Under the pieces are notes generated by a model that did not search any database, was not told where the DNA came from, and saw nothing but the letters and a program-made list of their open reading frames with translations. The position numbers and the translations under genes are program-made. This document shows positions 1 to 5,680 of a stretch of DNA of 7,318 nt, piece by piece (position 1 is the stretch's first letter; every line of letters begins with the position of its first letter). Source of the stretch: Acidobacteriaceae bacterium (lineage in GTDB: Bacteria > Acidobacteriota > Terriglobia > Terriglobales > SbA1); contig PMHI01000593.1 of assembly GCA_003156615.1 (NCBI GenBank), positions 4,773-12,090 of the forward strand, given 5' to 3'.

Positions 1-174
1 GAATTCCCGCAGTACCACTGCGATTTTTGGGTGCCTCTTATGAGCGGGTACGGCGGGAACTCTGTGCTCTTATTGCCGAATGGGGCAACCTTTTACATCT
101 TCAGCGACGGCGACGAATGGGAGTGGTTTGGGGCAGTGAATGAGATCAACAAGATCGCGCCCTTGTGTCGCTGA
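1..174 (+). CDS. C-terminal 57 residues of a probable beta-lactamase-like serine hydrolase (5' end outside window)
   Basis: Frame 1 is open from the first base to a TGA at 172-174. The peptide is rich in aromatics and glycine, with a segment reading MSGYGGNSVLLLPNG followed by FYIFSDGDEWEW and ending in a Cys-Arg terminus. From memory, this combination of a GYGG strand, a hydrophobic LLPNG turn, an F/Y-x-FSD strand and a final helix resembles the C-terminus of secreted serine hydrolases of the class C beta-lactamase superfamily, where the GYGG strand would occupy the KTG/HxG position. The catalytic Ser-x-x-Lys part lies outside the window, so activity cannot be judged. The gene is followed by 287 bp without a convincing gene. 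The reading frame is secure; the family call is tentative. Confidence 0.55.
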   Translation, partial: EFPQYHCDFWVPLMSGYGGNSVLLLPNGATFYIFSDGDEWEWFGAVNEINKIAPLCR

Positions 175-461
175 ACGTCTTGCGGCGCAAGCCGGTCAAA
201 CACCGTGCTGCCTCTGACGAACATTGGAGTACCTTCCCATCCTTCGATTGGGCGCTCAACCGCGTCGTGATCCGCTGAGCGAGAAATTCGTCCGGGAGGC
301 CCAGACCGCTACGATTAAAGATGGGCTGATTACGTTCAAGGGGAAACTAGATTTCTCCCCCGGTTTATAAAGTGGTCCCTGATTCAACCGACCGATTAAT
401 CTTCACTCAAATACCTATACAGCTGTATATCCCAAGCCAGGTGAGGGGCTTACCGTCAGGT
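175..461. other. Intergenic region upstream of the receiver gene
   Basis: No convincing gene is visible. Just after the upstream stop there is a small perfect hairpin, CTTGC-GGC-GCAAG (179-191), with no following T-run, so it is at best a weak terminator. A stop-free stretch runs from 218 to a TAA at 368-370 in a frame different from the receiver gene, but it has no good start or recognisable product. The receiver frame is also open back to a GTG at 372, but those extra 30 residues do not look like a receiver and lack a good ribosome-binding site. The most notable element is the 14-bp palindrome listed separately. Confidence 0.6.
416..429. promoter_or_regulatory. Perfect 14-bp palindrome (candidate operator)
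   Basis: TATACAGCTGTATA is identical to its own reverse complement. It ends 32 bp before the preferred ATG of the receiver gene, which is a typical place for a dimeric repressor or activator site. It also contains TATACA, which could double as a -10 element, although no good -35 is visible 16-18 bp upstream. It does not match the LexA or other operator consensus sequences I know. The symmetry is seen directly; its role is inferred. Confidence 0.4.
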
Positions 462-887
462 ATGTCTGCGGCCGGTAGCCAAATCGAACCCAACATTCGC
501 GGCCTGCGCATTTTGATCGCAGACGACCATCCAATTATCCGAAAACACGTACGGAGAATCCTCGAAGAGCAACCCTCCTTCAGCGTGTGCGGCGAAGCCT
601 ACGACGGCGTGGAAGCTATTGAAGAAGCGCAGCGGTTGAAACCGGATGTTGTAGTGCTAAACGTGAGCATGCCGATTCTTAACGGCCTGGACGCGGGCCG
701 CAAAATAAAGACCGTGCTTCCGGAGACAGCAATCGTAATCCTGTCTTCGAATGCAGATAGGCATTTCATTGAAGAAGCGAAGAAAATTGGCGCCCGAGCT
801 TATGTCGCCAAGAGCAAAGCAGCCGAGGCTTTGGTCACAGCCATAGAAGGAGCTATCACCGACGGTGAGTTTATTGTGATCGACTAA
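462..887 (+). CDS. Single-domain response regulator receiver with Asn at the phosphoacceptor site
   Basis: This 141-aa protein is a NarL/FixJ-like receiver (REC) domain with no output domain. Strand 1 plus the acidic pocket is ILIADDHP (D21, D22). The fourth-strand Ser (S95 in VILSS) and the conserved Lys (K117 in YVAKS) are present. The position normally occupied by the phosphorylated Asp is Asn67 (VVVLNVSMP, codon AAC at 660-662), so canonical phosphorylation should be blocked. The ATG at 462 is preferred over the GTG at 372 because the REC fold begins about 15 residues later and a GAGGGG (443-448) precedes it, although the spacing of 13 nt is long. The gene ends as the NarL HTH linker would start, so it is either naturally single-domain or has lost its HTH. 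It converges on the histidine kinase gene with a 4-nt overlap. A phosphorylation-independent or docking role is inferred. Confidence 0.85.
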   Translation: MSAAGSQIEPNIRGLRILIADDHPIIRKHVRRILEEQPSFSVCGEAYDGVEAIEEAQRLKPDVVVLNVSMPILNGLDAGRKIKTVLPETAIVILSSNADRHFIEEAKKIGARAYVAKSKAAEALVTAIEGAITDGEFIVID

Positions 888-1822
888 ACAGCTTTAGGCG
901 CTGGTATGAAGGCTTTCAGCAGAGTACCTGTGGCATCGGACTCGATCTCCAGCCTTCCTCCCAATTCGTTAAGCCTCTCGCGCATACCAGCAATCCCGAC
1001 TCCGACATCCGACCCACTGCCATTCATTTTCAGAAGTCTCTCGGCTGATATTCCTTTGCCATAATCCCTGACTGAAAGGGATATTACGTTTTGGTCGAGT
1101 TGTAGAAGCACATCGACCGTGGCAGATCCCGCATGTTTGGTGATGTTCGTCAGACTCTCCTGCAAGATCCTGAATAAAACAATCTCAACCGAACCGGGAA
1201 GACGAGTGCCATCCGGTAATTGGAGCCTCACTTGGATAGGGCTACGCTTATTAAATCCGTCGACGTACCAGGCAGCGGCGGCGGCAAATCCCGACTCGTC
1301 AAGAAGCGGGGGATGCAGAAGATAGGATGTGGTCCGGATTTCCTGAAGGGCCTGGTCGGCAAGCCCATTGAGTTCGGCTAGAAAGTCGGTCGTTTGAGGG
1401 GATTGCGCAGCCGCATTTTCCAGCGCGCTCAGGGTGAGTTTCAACGCGGTCAGTGTTTGGCCGACGGTGTCGTGCAAGTCCCGAGCCACATGCCGCCGTT
1501 CCTCGTCCTGAATGCGAAGTACAGTTAACGAAAGCTCTCGCAACTTTTCTTCGGTCTTGCGGTGAACGCTAACTTCTTCCCGAAACGCAGACAAAGTGTT
1601 CTCTAGCTCTCTCGTTCGTTCCTGAACCTGCCGCTCCAAGTCGGCCTGAGCTTTCCGAAGTGCCTCTTCGGCGCGCTCGAGTCGAACGTTTCTTTGGACA
1701 AGATCTCGCTGGGCATTGATCAGCTCATTGTTCACGCGGGATAGCTCGCTATAAAGACGATCGTCGCTATCCCTACCACCCAAAGGATTTGCGCTCATAG
1801 TATCCATTCCGAGCCCTACCAT
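884..1822 (-). CDS. Cytoplasmic HisKA_3-family sensor histidine kinase
   Basis: This 312-aa protein has no transmembrane segment and no recognisable PAS or GAF sensor. Residues about 22-100 form a charged, heptad-like coiled coil. The HisKA_3 dimerisation/phosphoacceptor helix follows (EERRHVARDLHDTVGQ, phospho-His H117). The C-terminal HATPase_c domain has an N-box (E222, N226, H230), a G1 box (RDYGKG, 252-257) and a G2 box (GVGIAGMRERL, 274-284). All catalytic motifs are intact, so it should autophosphorylate with ATP. Such kinases usually pair with NarL-type regulators. The start is uncertain: M6 has an AGGG at 6-nt spacing and M9 is also possible; the longest form is given. The gene lies 44 bp behind the cobalamin-binding gene on the same strand, which suggests an operon and that the B12 protein supplies its input signal. 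The neighbouring receiver lacks a phosphorylatable Asp, so the true partner may be encoded elsewhere. Confidence 0.9.
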   Translation of the reverse strand: MVGLGMDTMSANPLGGRDSDDRLYSELSRVNNELINAQRDLVQRNVRLERAEEALRKAQADLERQVQERTRELENTLSAFREEVSVHRKTEEKLRELSLTVLRIQDEERRHVARDLHDTVGQTLTALKLTLSALENAAAQSPQTTDFLAELNGLADQALQEIRTTSYLLHPPLLDESGFAAAAAWYVDGFNKRSPIQVRLQLPDGTRLPGSVEIVLFRILQESLTNITKHAGSATVDVLLQLDQNVISLSVRDYGKGISAERLLKMNGSGSDVGVGIAGMRERLNELGGRLEIESDATGTLLKAFIPAPKAV

Positions 1823-1866
1823 CAGGCTTCAGCTTCAGCGGACCGTCGTCTCACGAAGCTACCACG

Positions 1867-2937
1867 CTACCGGGCAGAAGCCATCGTATCGTCGAGCCCG
1901 TCTATCAAAGATATCGCGTCGGTGGCATCCTTGGCGCAGTAGTCCGCCCCGACATCCCGCCAGAGATTGGGCGCGATTCTAAAAGCGTAGCCGCCGACCA
2001 GAATTCTCACCTCAGGACTTGCCAAACGTACCGCTGCGATTACCTCTCGCACCGCACGGATGTGGAAAGTCATGGATGCAGAGACGGCGAGAATATCGGA
2101 ACGGTTGTCGCGGAGCACATCGACAATGCCCGCCGTCGGCACATTGGCACCGAGGTAGATCGTGTTCCAGCCTTCCATCTCAAGCAGGTCGCAAAGCATG
2201 CGCGCACCAATTTCATGCAGTTCTCCACTTACGCAGGCACCCACAATCGTGCCTCGGACGGTTCGATCAGAACGAAAAATGTAGGGAAAGAGCAGCGACA
2301 TAATGAACTGCGTGGAAGCGGTGCAATAGTGCTCCTGAGCGACACTGACCATGTTCGATTGCCAGAGGCGGCCAATCTCATACTGGCAAGGCTCAAAAAC
2401 ATGGCAATAGATTTCCCTGATGCTGACTTTGTTTTTCACGGCCCCCAAGATGAGGGTCGATGCCGAGTGTCGGTCGTAGCGAAGAAGGGCGCTTAGGTAT
2501 TGGTGGGCAAGGTCGGCCAGCGGTTGGGCAGGATCGAGAAATGATGAGTTATCGTTCGCGAGCGTCAGACTCCCAATGGCGGATTTCAAATAATCCACCG
2601 CGGGTACTTGCATCGAACGAGGGAGTTGTTTTCCCAAGACATCCAACATTACTTCCAGATTCGCCACCAAATCCTCAACTGGGATATTGCGCGCTACTAG
2701 CATTGTTTTGGCCCAAGTGACGTAGTGGACGAACAGAGCCGGCTCTCGTGCCCCTACGGCTTCGGAGAGATATCGGAGGTGGTAACGGGCATCTTCCAAA
2801 CACTTCATCCTCCCCTTTTCTCCATACCGTTCTTCCAAATCGGGCCTGAGTTTCCAGTGGAGCTCAACCATCTCGCGAGCGAGGTCCTCTTGCCGTTCAA
2901 TCATGAAATCGCGCGTTGTTTCGAGTAGTCCCGACAT
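1867..2937 (-). CDS. Cobalamin-binding protein with CarH-type photosensory motif, no DNA-binding domain
   Basis: The protein is 356 aa. Residues 1-130 form a helical N-terminal region (ERQEDLAREM, then KCLEDARYHLRYL) that I cannot assign to a named domain. Residues about 137-225 match the four-helix cap of B12 modules and contain W192-x9-E202-H203, the W-x9-EH signature of light-sensing adenosylcobalamin proteins of the CarH/LitR family. Residues about 228-350 are the Rossmann-like B12-binding domain: ELHEIG (239-244) is the E-x-H-x-x-G version of DxHxxG with H241 as lower axial ligand, followed by VSASM (285-289) and a GG turn (315-316). CarH has an N-terminal MerR HTH; here it is absent, so any output must go through a partner, plausibly the kinase encoded 44 bp downstream. 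The residue after W192 is Gln, whereas T. thermophilus CarH has the His that ligates cobalt after photolysis. The start ATG has GGGGA about 4 nt upstream. Confidence 0.88.
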   Translation of the reverse strand: MSGLLETTRDFMIERQEDLAREMVELHWKLRPDLEERYGEKGRMKCLEDARYHLRYLSEAVGAREPALFVHYVTWAKTMLVARNIPVEDLVANLEVMLDVLGKQLPRSMQVPAVDYLKSAIGSLTLANDNSSFLDPAQPLADLAHQYLSALLRYDRHSASTLILGAVKNKVSIREIYCHVFEPCQYEIGRLWQSNMVSVAQEHYCTASTQFIMSLLFPYIFRSDRTVRGTIVGACVSGELHEIGARMLCDLLEMEGWNTIYLGANVPTAGIVDVLRDNRSDILAVSASMTFHIRAVREVIAAVRLASPEVRILVGGYAFRIAPNLWRDVGADYCAKDATDAISLIDGLDDTMASAR

Positions 2938-2992
2938 CGATTCCCCGACCCAAGAACTGTTGACTGCTTCGACGGATGGCCTGCTTTATGGC

Positions 2993-3022
2993 CTTATCCT
3001 TGATTGCGATTAGTTCGGTGAA
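2993..3022 (-). promoter_or_regulatory. Weak candidate promoter for the cobalamin-sensor/kinase operon
   Basis: Reading the minus strand, TTCACC (3022-3017) and GATAAG (2998-2993) are separated by 18 bp, each matching 4 of 6 bases of the sigma70 -35 and -10 consensus. A transcript would start near 2986, giving a leader of roughly 50 nt before the ATG at 2937. A GGCCAT direct repeat lies between this -10 and the gene. Matches at this level are common by chance. The rest of the 168-bp gap (2938-3105) shows no convincing gene and no B12 riboswitch that I can recognise. Confidence 0.22.
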
Positions 3023-3105
3023 TTGAAGGCTGAATCGCTCTGAAAGCCGACCGGACGCACAACCAAATCGTACGCCTGTGCCCGCCATCTTTCAGGAGTT
3101 GTTTC

Positions 3106-3417
3106 TTAGGAAGCAATCAGATTGAATACGCGTAGGGCAGCGCTGCCCGGCACAAGCTTCAACCCCTTCGGTATCCCCGCATGCGATTCATGATAAGCGT
3201 GGCTTTTATGCCATGTCCGATAGCTTGCAATATCGGTCCAGTATGTCATCAGCCAGATTTCATTCGGCATGTCCTCTGGGCTGAGGACATCCATTCGGAC
3301 AAACCCTGCGGCTCCGTCGACAAGATGCGGACGGAGAATGAAAGCTCGCTTGACCTCAGCATCCATGTCATTGGCTACGACAAATCTGCTGAGAACGCCA
3401 ACCGCTTGGTTTTCCAA
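3106..3417 (-). CDS. ABM/IsdG-like small monooxygenase (dimeric alpha+beta barrel)
   Basis: From a TTG at 3417 this encodes 103 aa, the usual size for antibiotic-biosynthesis-monooxygenase (ABM) domain proteins, which form ferredoxin-like homodimers. The frame also extends to a TTG at 3474, but the shorter start is preferred because GGAAGAG lies 8 nt upstream and the first barrel strand (GVLSRFVV) begins soon after. The helix reading YRTWHKSHAYHESH has a Trp and a His ten residues apart, the spacing of the catalytic Trp and axial His of IsdG-type haem-degrading enzymes, and it is preceded by the family's typical MTYW strand. The first-strand Asn of IsdG is replaced by Ser, so haem degradation is uncertain; a quinone or other small-molecule oxygenase is equally possible. 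It lies 168 bp upstream of the cobalamin sensor on the same strand and may be co-transcribed with it. Confidence 0.72.
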   Translation of the reverse strand: MENQAVGVLSRFVVANDMDAEVKRAFILRPHLVDGAAGFVRMDVLSPEDMPNEIWLMTYWTDIASYRTWHKSHAYHESHAGIPKGLKLVPGSAALRVFNLIAS

Positions 3418-3768
3418 TGGAGCAACTCTTCCGGAAAGAACTTCTTTACTGAGTCTACGCCTACAGACGATCAATAAGAACGATTTTCCCTCGTAGTGGC
3501 GATTTGGAACGACCGATTATGCCGCCTAGTGGGTGGGGAAGTAGGGGCGGCTTCCTTCAAACAGCTCTATCGGACGCGCCCCGCACGACGTGCCGAACCG
3601 ACCTGCGTCCTTGGAATGGGGCGCGTCCGATACAGCACTCGCGTTTCTGGATAAATTCCGTCTGGACGATTCGGGAGTTACTATGTCATGGTTTCCCTGG
3701 GAAGCTGCCGATATCACGGCAGGAGTCAGCGGGATGACGCGAAGAAGGAGCTACGGAGACACGAGAAG
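3418..3768. other. Divergent intergenic region between the ABM and RidA genes
   Basis: This 351-bp stretch separates two divergently oriented genes and should hold both promoters. No convincing gene was found: the open frames here lack credible starts and recognisable products. It contains a G-rich tract (3531-3550, runs of 3, 4, 4 and 2 G) flanked by a 6-bp GCCGCC/GGCGGC inverted repeat (3521-3526 and 3546-3551), and the long inverted repeat listed separately. A TACTAT (4 of 6 to the -10 consensus) lies about 85 bp before RidA, but without a good -35. Purine-rich AAGGAG and GGAG sequences directly precede RidA. Confidence 0.5.
3564..3636. repeat. Long inverted repeat, 19-bp arms with one mismatch, nested hairpin in loop
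   Basis: The left arm (3564-3582) and right arm (3618-3636) pair over 19 bp with a single C-C mismatch. The inner 15 bp are perfect (TATCGGACGCGCCCC against its exact reverse complement). The 35-nt loop starts with a smaller hairpin, GCAC-GAC-GTGC (3583-3593). There is no T-run after either arm, so it does not look like an intrinsic terminator. Its place between divergent genes suits a protein-binding site, a cruciform or RNA structure, or an extragenic palindromic repeat. The pairing is seen directly; the function is unknown. Confidence 0.75.
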
Positions 3769-4233
3769 ATGGCCAAGTACGTGATTCAAGCTAAGCGTGG
3801 TGCGCCGCCGGGAGGTGCTTATTCCCAGGGATGGCGGGCGGGGAATTTCATCTTCGTTAGCGGAACGGGTCCGATCGATCCGGTTCATGGCGGGCTGGTC
3901 GGCGACAGCATTGAGCAGCAGGCGGAGCAGACCATTGACAATATTGTTGCCATTCTCGAGGCGGACGGAGCTTCTCTTCGCGATGTGGTGAAGGTCCATG
4001 TGCACCTGAGTGATACGAGTTTGTTCGCGCGCTACAACGCGGTTTACGCGCGACGTTTTTCTCCACCATGTCCGGCGCGCACCACGGTCGGCAGCGATCT
4101 TGGTCACGCTCCAGGCATGCTGATCGAAATCGACTGCATTGCGTACAGTGTGAAGAAAACGCGCCCGAGACCGGTGCCTGGGGCAAAGAAAAAGAAGAAG
4201 ACAAAGAAGAAGGCAAGCCGCCGGAACAAATGA
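3769..4233 (+). CDS. RidA/YjgF/YER057c-family enamine/imine deaminase with lysine-rich C-terminal tail
   Basis: Residues 1-128 form a full RidA domain: AYSQG near the N-terminus (17-21), SGTGPIDP strand (31-38), KVHVHLSD (75-82), and the active-site segment PARTTV with R104, equivalent to E. coli RidA R105, followed by E120 in IEIDCIA. RidA trimers hydrolyse reactive 2-aminoacrylate and other enamine/imine products of PLP enzymes to keto acids and ammonia. The ATG at 3769 is chosen because it matches the family N-terminus and has GGAG 10 nt upstream; the frame stays open further upstream but without similarity. After residue 128 the protein continues for 26 residues that are mostly Lys, Arg and Pro, an extension absent from E. 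coli RidA (128 aa). The gene converges on a D-amino-acid-type PLP enzyme, a likely source of its substrate. The family call is firm; the exact substrate is inferred. Confidence 0.92.
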   Translation: MAKYVIQAKRGAPPGGAYSQGWRAGNFIFVSGTGPIDPVHGGLVGDSIEQQAEQTIDNIVAILEADGASLRDVVKVHVHLSDTSLFARYNAVYARRFSPPCPARTTVGSDLGHAPGMLIEIDCIAYSVKKTRPRPVPGAKKKKKTKKKASRRNK

Positions 4234-4300
4234 AATTCCCGCCTGCACAAAAAGACGCACAGGGACGGGCTACACGACCGAGGCTGCGGCGCGGAATTTC
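4232..4300. terminator. Candidate bidirectional stem-loop between convergent RidA and PLP-enzyme genes
   Basis: GAAATTCC (4232-4239) pairs exactly with GGAATTTC (4293-4300). The stem continues with CGCC (4240-4243) against GGCG (4288-4291) across one bulged C, giving 12 bp. The plus-strand arm is followed by a short T-rich stretch (TTTCTGG), and the minus-strand arm by ATTTGTT. The left arm includes part of the RidA stop codon. The loop is long (44 nt), which weakens the case for a classic terminator, but the position between two convergent stop codons fits one. Confidence 0.35.
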
Positions 4301-4315
4301 TTTCTGGACTGTCCG

Positions 4316-5545
4316 CTAGACTGGCTCGGTGGCCGCGAGACCCATCGAGGACTTGGCCAGCGCCGATGTAGACGGCAACGGTGCTTCGCGTCCGCGGGCG
4401 GTAACTTTCTCTACAGATGCGATCTGACCGTCTCGCACGAGGAGCGCGGAATCAAAGTTGTTTACCGTGGGGCAGACGTGGCGCGGCAGGAGATACAGCG
4501 CGTCGCCTACCCGCGGACCTGCGGTTTCGCGGTTCAATGCCATCGGAAGATGCTCTTCACTGGGCGCGAGGGGCGTCAGTTCCGGATGTCCGGCGACCGC
4601 GCACGTGGGCACGCCAGCATCGGCCGAGACCGCTTTGTGGCCCGCGTCGCAGGTGATGATTCCGTCGCGGGGCCGGCTGACCACGCGTGTCAATACCAGC
4701 GCCGCTGGCGCGTAGCCGTATTCAGCTGGCAGTTGCGCCAGACTTGTGGCATCGCAATAGACAATTGTTCCGGGCGAGACACGGTGGATGAAGTCGGCGC
4801 CGTGAAAACCTTTGTATGCGAGAGAGCAGGGGAACGCCGGCGTCCCTGCGGTGATGACTTCGGGCACGCTCATCCCACTATCCCGGATTGCGATTGCAAG
4901 CTTCAGCAAACGATCGTAGCCGGCATGCGCCGTTGCGGTCCGTTCGGGCTCGTCGATCCCCCCGTACTGGCCGTCATAGTAGTGCAGACCCCTGAATTGC
5001 AGCTCCGCTTCTTCAACAGCACGCACGAGCCGAACCACTTTGTCGGTTTGGCCCTGTTCGACTCCCGTTCGATCCATGCCCGGGTTTATGTCAACAAACA
5101 GGCCGACTGAGCTGCCTCGCCATTGCCGCACCTGTTCTTCGTTCTCGACCAGGACAGAAATCCGGACACGCGGGAACTGACTCGCTATTTCGAGCACGCG
5201 GCGTGCATTGGCGCCCAACACCGGGTAGGCAAGAAGGATGTCGCCTACTCCGATGTCGCACGCGACCAGCAATTCGAGCGTGGTTGCGCACTTGAAATTC
5301 CGGACACGCCGCTCGACAAGCATGCGAAGGGTGTAGGCCAGCTTTGCGGTCTTGATGTGCGCACGCCAGCGATCCGGATCGCCTCCGAGCAGATGTAAGG
5401 TCCGCGCAATGTTTGACGCCACGATTTCCGGATAGATTACAAGCGCGGGAGTAAGGATATCCTCAATACGGGCCACACGATGACGTTCGTCCCAAGGAAA
5501 CTCGCTCAGCATGAATTTATGCGCTGCCATCGCGGCTTCGATCAT
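4316..5545 (-). CDS. D-threonine aldolase / D-serine dehydratase-like PLP enzyme (alanine racemase N-domain fold)
   Basis: This 409-aa protein matches the fold-type III PLP family of eukaryotic-type D-serine dehydratases and D-threonine aldolases. The N-terminal TIM barrel opens with ILTPALVIY (30-38). The PLP lysine is K65 in HIKTAK, the counterpart of the family HxKTHK motif. Barrel motifs include VDINPGMDRTG (151-161) and ITAGTPAF (231-238). The C-terminal beta domain starts near SPGTIVYCD (257-265) and has H356-x-C358 (PRHVCPT), the metal-binding His-x-Cys of D-serine dehydratase-type members. It would either dehydrate a D-hydroxyamino acid such as D-serine or cleave a D-3-hydroxy amino acid such as D-threonine; sequence alone does not decide. 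Three in-frame ATGs (M1, M6, M12) lie close together, none with a strong ribosome-binding site. It is divergent from an amino-acid permease and convergent with RidA, a natural partner that removes the aminoacrylate such dehydratases release. Confidence 0.88.
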   Translation of the reverse strand: MIEAAMAAHKFMLSEFPWDERHRVARIEDILTPALVIYPEIVASNIARTLHLLGGDPDRWRAHIKTAKLAYTLRMLVERRVRNFKCATTLELLVACDIGVGDILLAYPVLGANARRVLEIASQFPRVRISVLVENEEQVRQWRGSSVGLFVDINPGMDRTGVEQGQTDKVVRLVRAVEEAELQFRGLHYYDGQYGGIDEPERTATAHAGYDRLLKLAIAIRDSGMSVPEVITAGTPAFPCSLAYKGFHGADFIHRVSPGTIVYCDATSLAQLPAEYGYAPAALVLTRVVSRPRDGIITCDAGHKAVSADAGVPTCAVAGHPELTPLAPSEEHLPMALNRETAGPRVGDALYLLPRHVCPTVNNFDSALLVRDGQIASVEKVTARGREAPLPSTSALAKSSMGLAATEPV

Positions 5546-5639
5546 ATCGCGCCAACCTGAGTCAGCGCTATGGCCCGAGTGTTTTCACCGGGCGGAGCGT
5601 GGACAATCTTTAAAGGGACCGCCTCCCACTGGGGGGTCG

Positions 5640-5668
5640 TTGACCATCTTCATTGCTGCTAGTAGGCT
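5640..5668 (+). promoter_or_regulatory. Candidate promoter giving a near-leaderless permease mRNA
   Basis: TTGACC (5640-5645, 5 of 6 to the -35 consensus) is followed after 17 bp by TAGGCT (5663-5668, with the key TA and final T). Transcription would start around 5675, only a few bases before the permease ATG at 5681. That fits the absence of a clear Shine-Dalgarno there. An imperfect G/C hairpin (5617-5638, GACC and CCTCC against GGGGGGTC) lies just upstream in the same 135-bp divergent region. No clear promoter for the minus-strand PLP enzyme was found in it. Confidence 0.3.
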
Positions 5669-5680
5669 CTGACTTCCGCA

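Noticed and set aside
1..6. GAATTC (EcoRI site) exactly at the window start as a sign of a cloning junction
   Set aside because: Further GAATTC sites occur at 2001 and 7074, so coincidence or partial digestion cannot be told apart; it says nothing about biology.
372..461. N-terminal extension of the receiver from a GTG at 372
   Set aside because: The 30 extra residues do not resemble a receiver or signal, the GTG lacks a Shine-Dalgarno, and the region holds a perfect palindrome better read as regulatory DNA.
2897..3088. 63-codon minus-strand frame overlapping the start of the cobalamin-binding gene
   Set aside because: No recognisable product and no clear ribosome-binding site; it overlaps the start of a well-supported gene and is better explained as its leader.
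2938..3105. Cobalamin riboswitch upstream of the B12-binding gene
   Set aside because: The leader shows no recognisable B12-box or the long conserved structure, and 168 bp is short for one.
3418..3474. Longer ABM protein from a TTG at 3474
   Set aside because: The 19 added residues precede the first barrel strand and show no family similarity, while the TTG at 3417 has GGAAGAG at 8-nt spacing.
3751..4260. 169-codon minus-strand frame opposite RidA, and similar long frames opposite the PLP enzyme and the permease
   Set aside because: They are antisense shadows of strongly supported genes, with compositions rich in Arg, His and Ser and no domain similarity.
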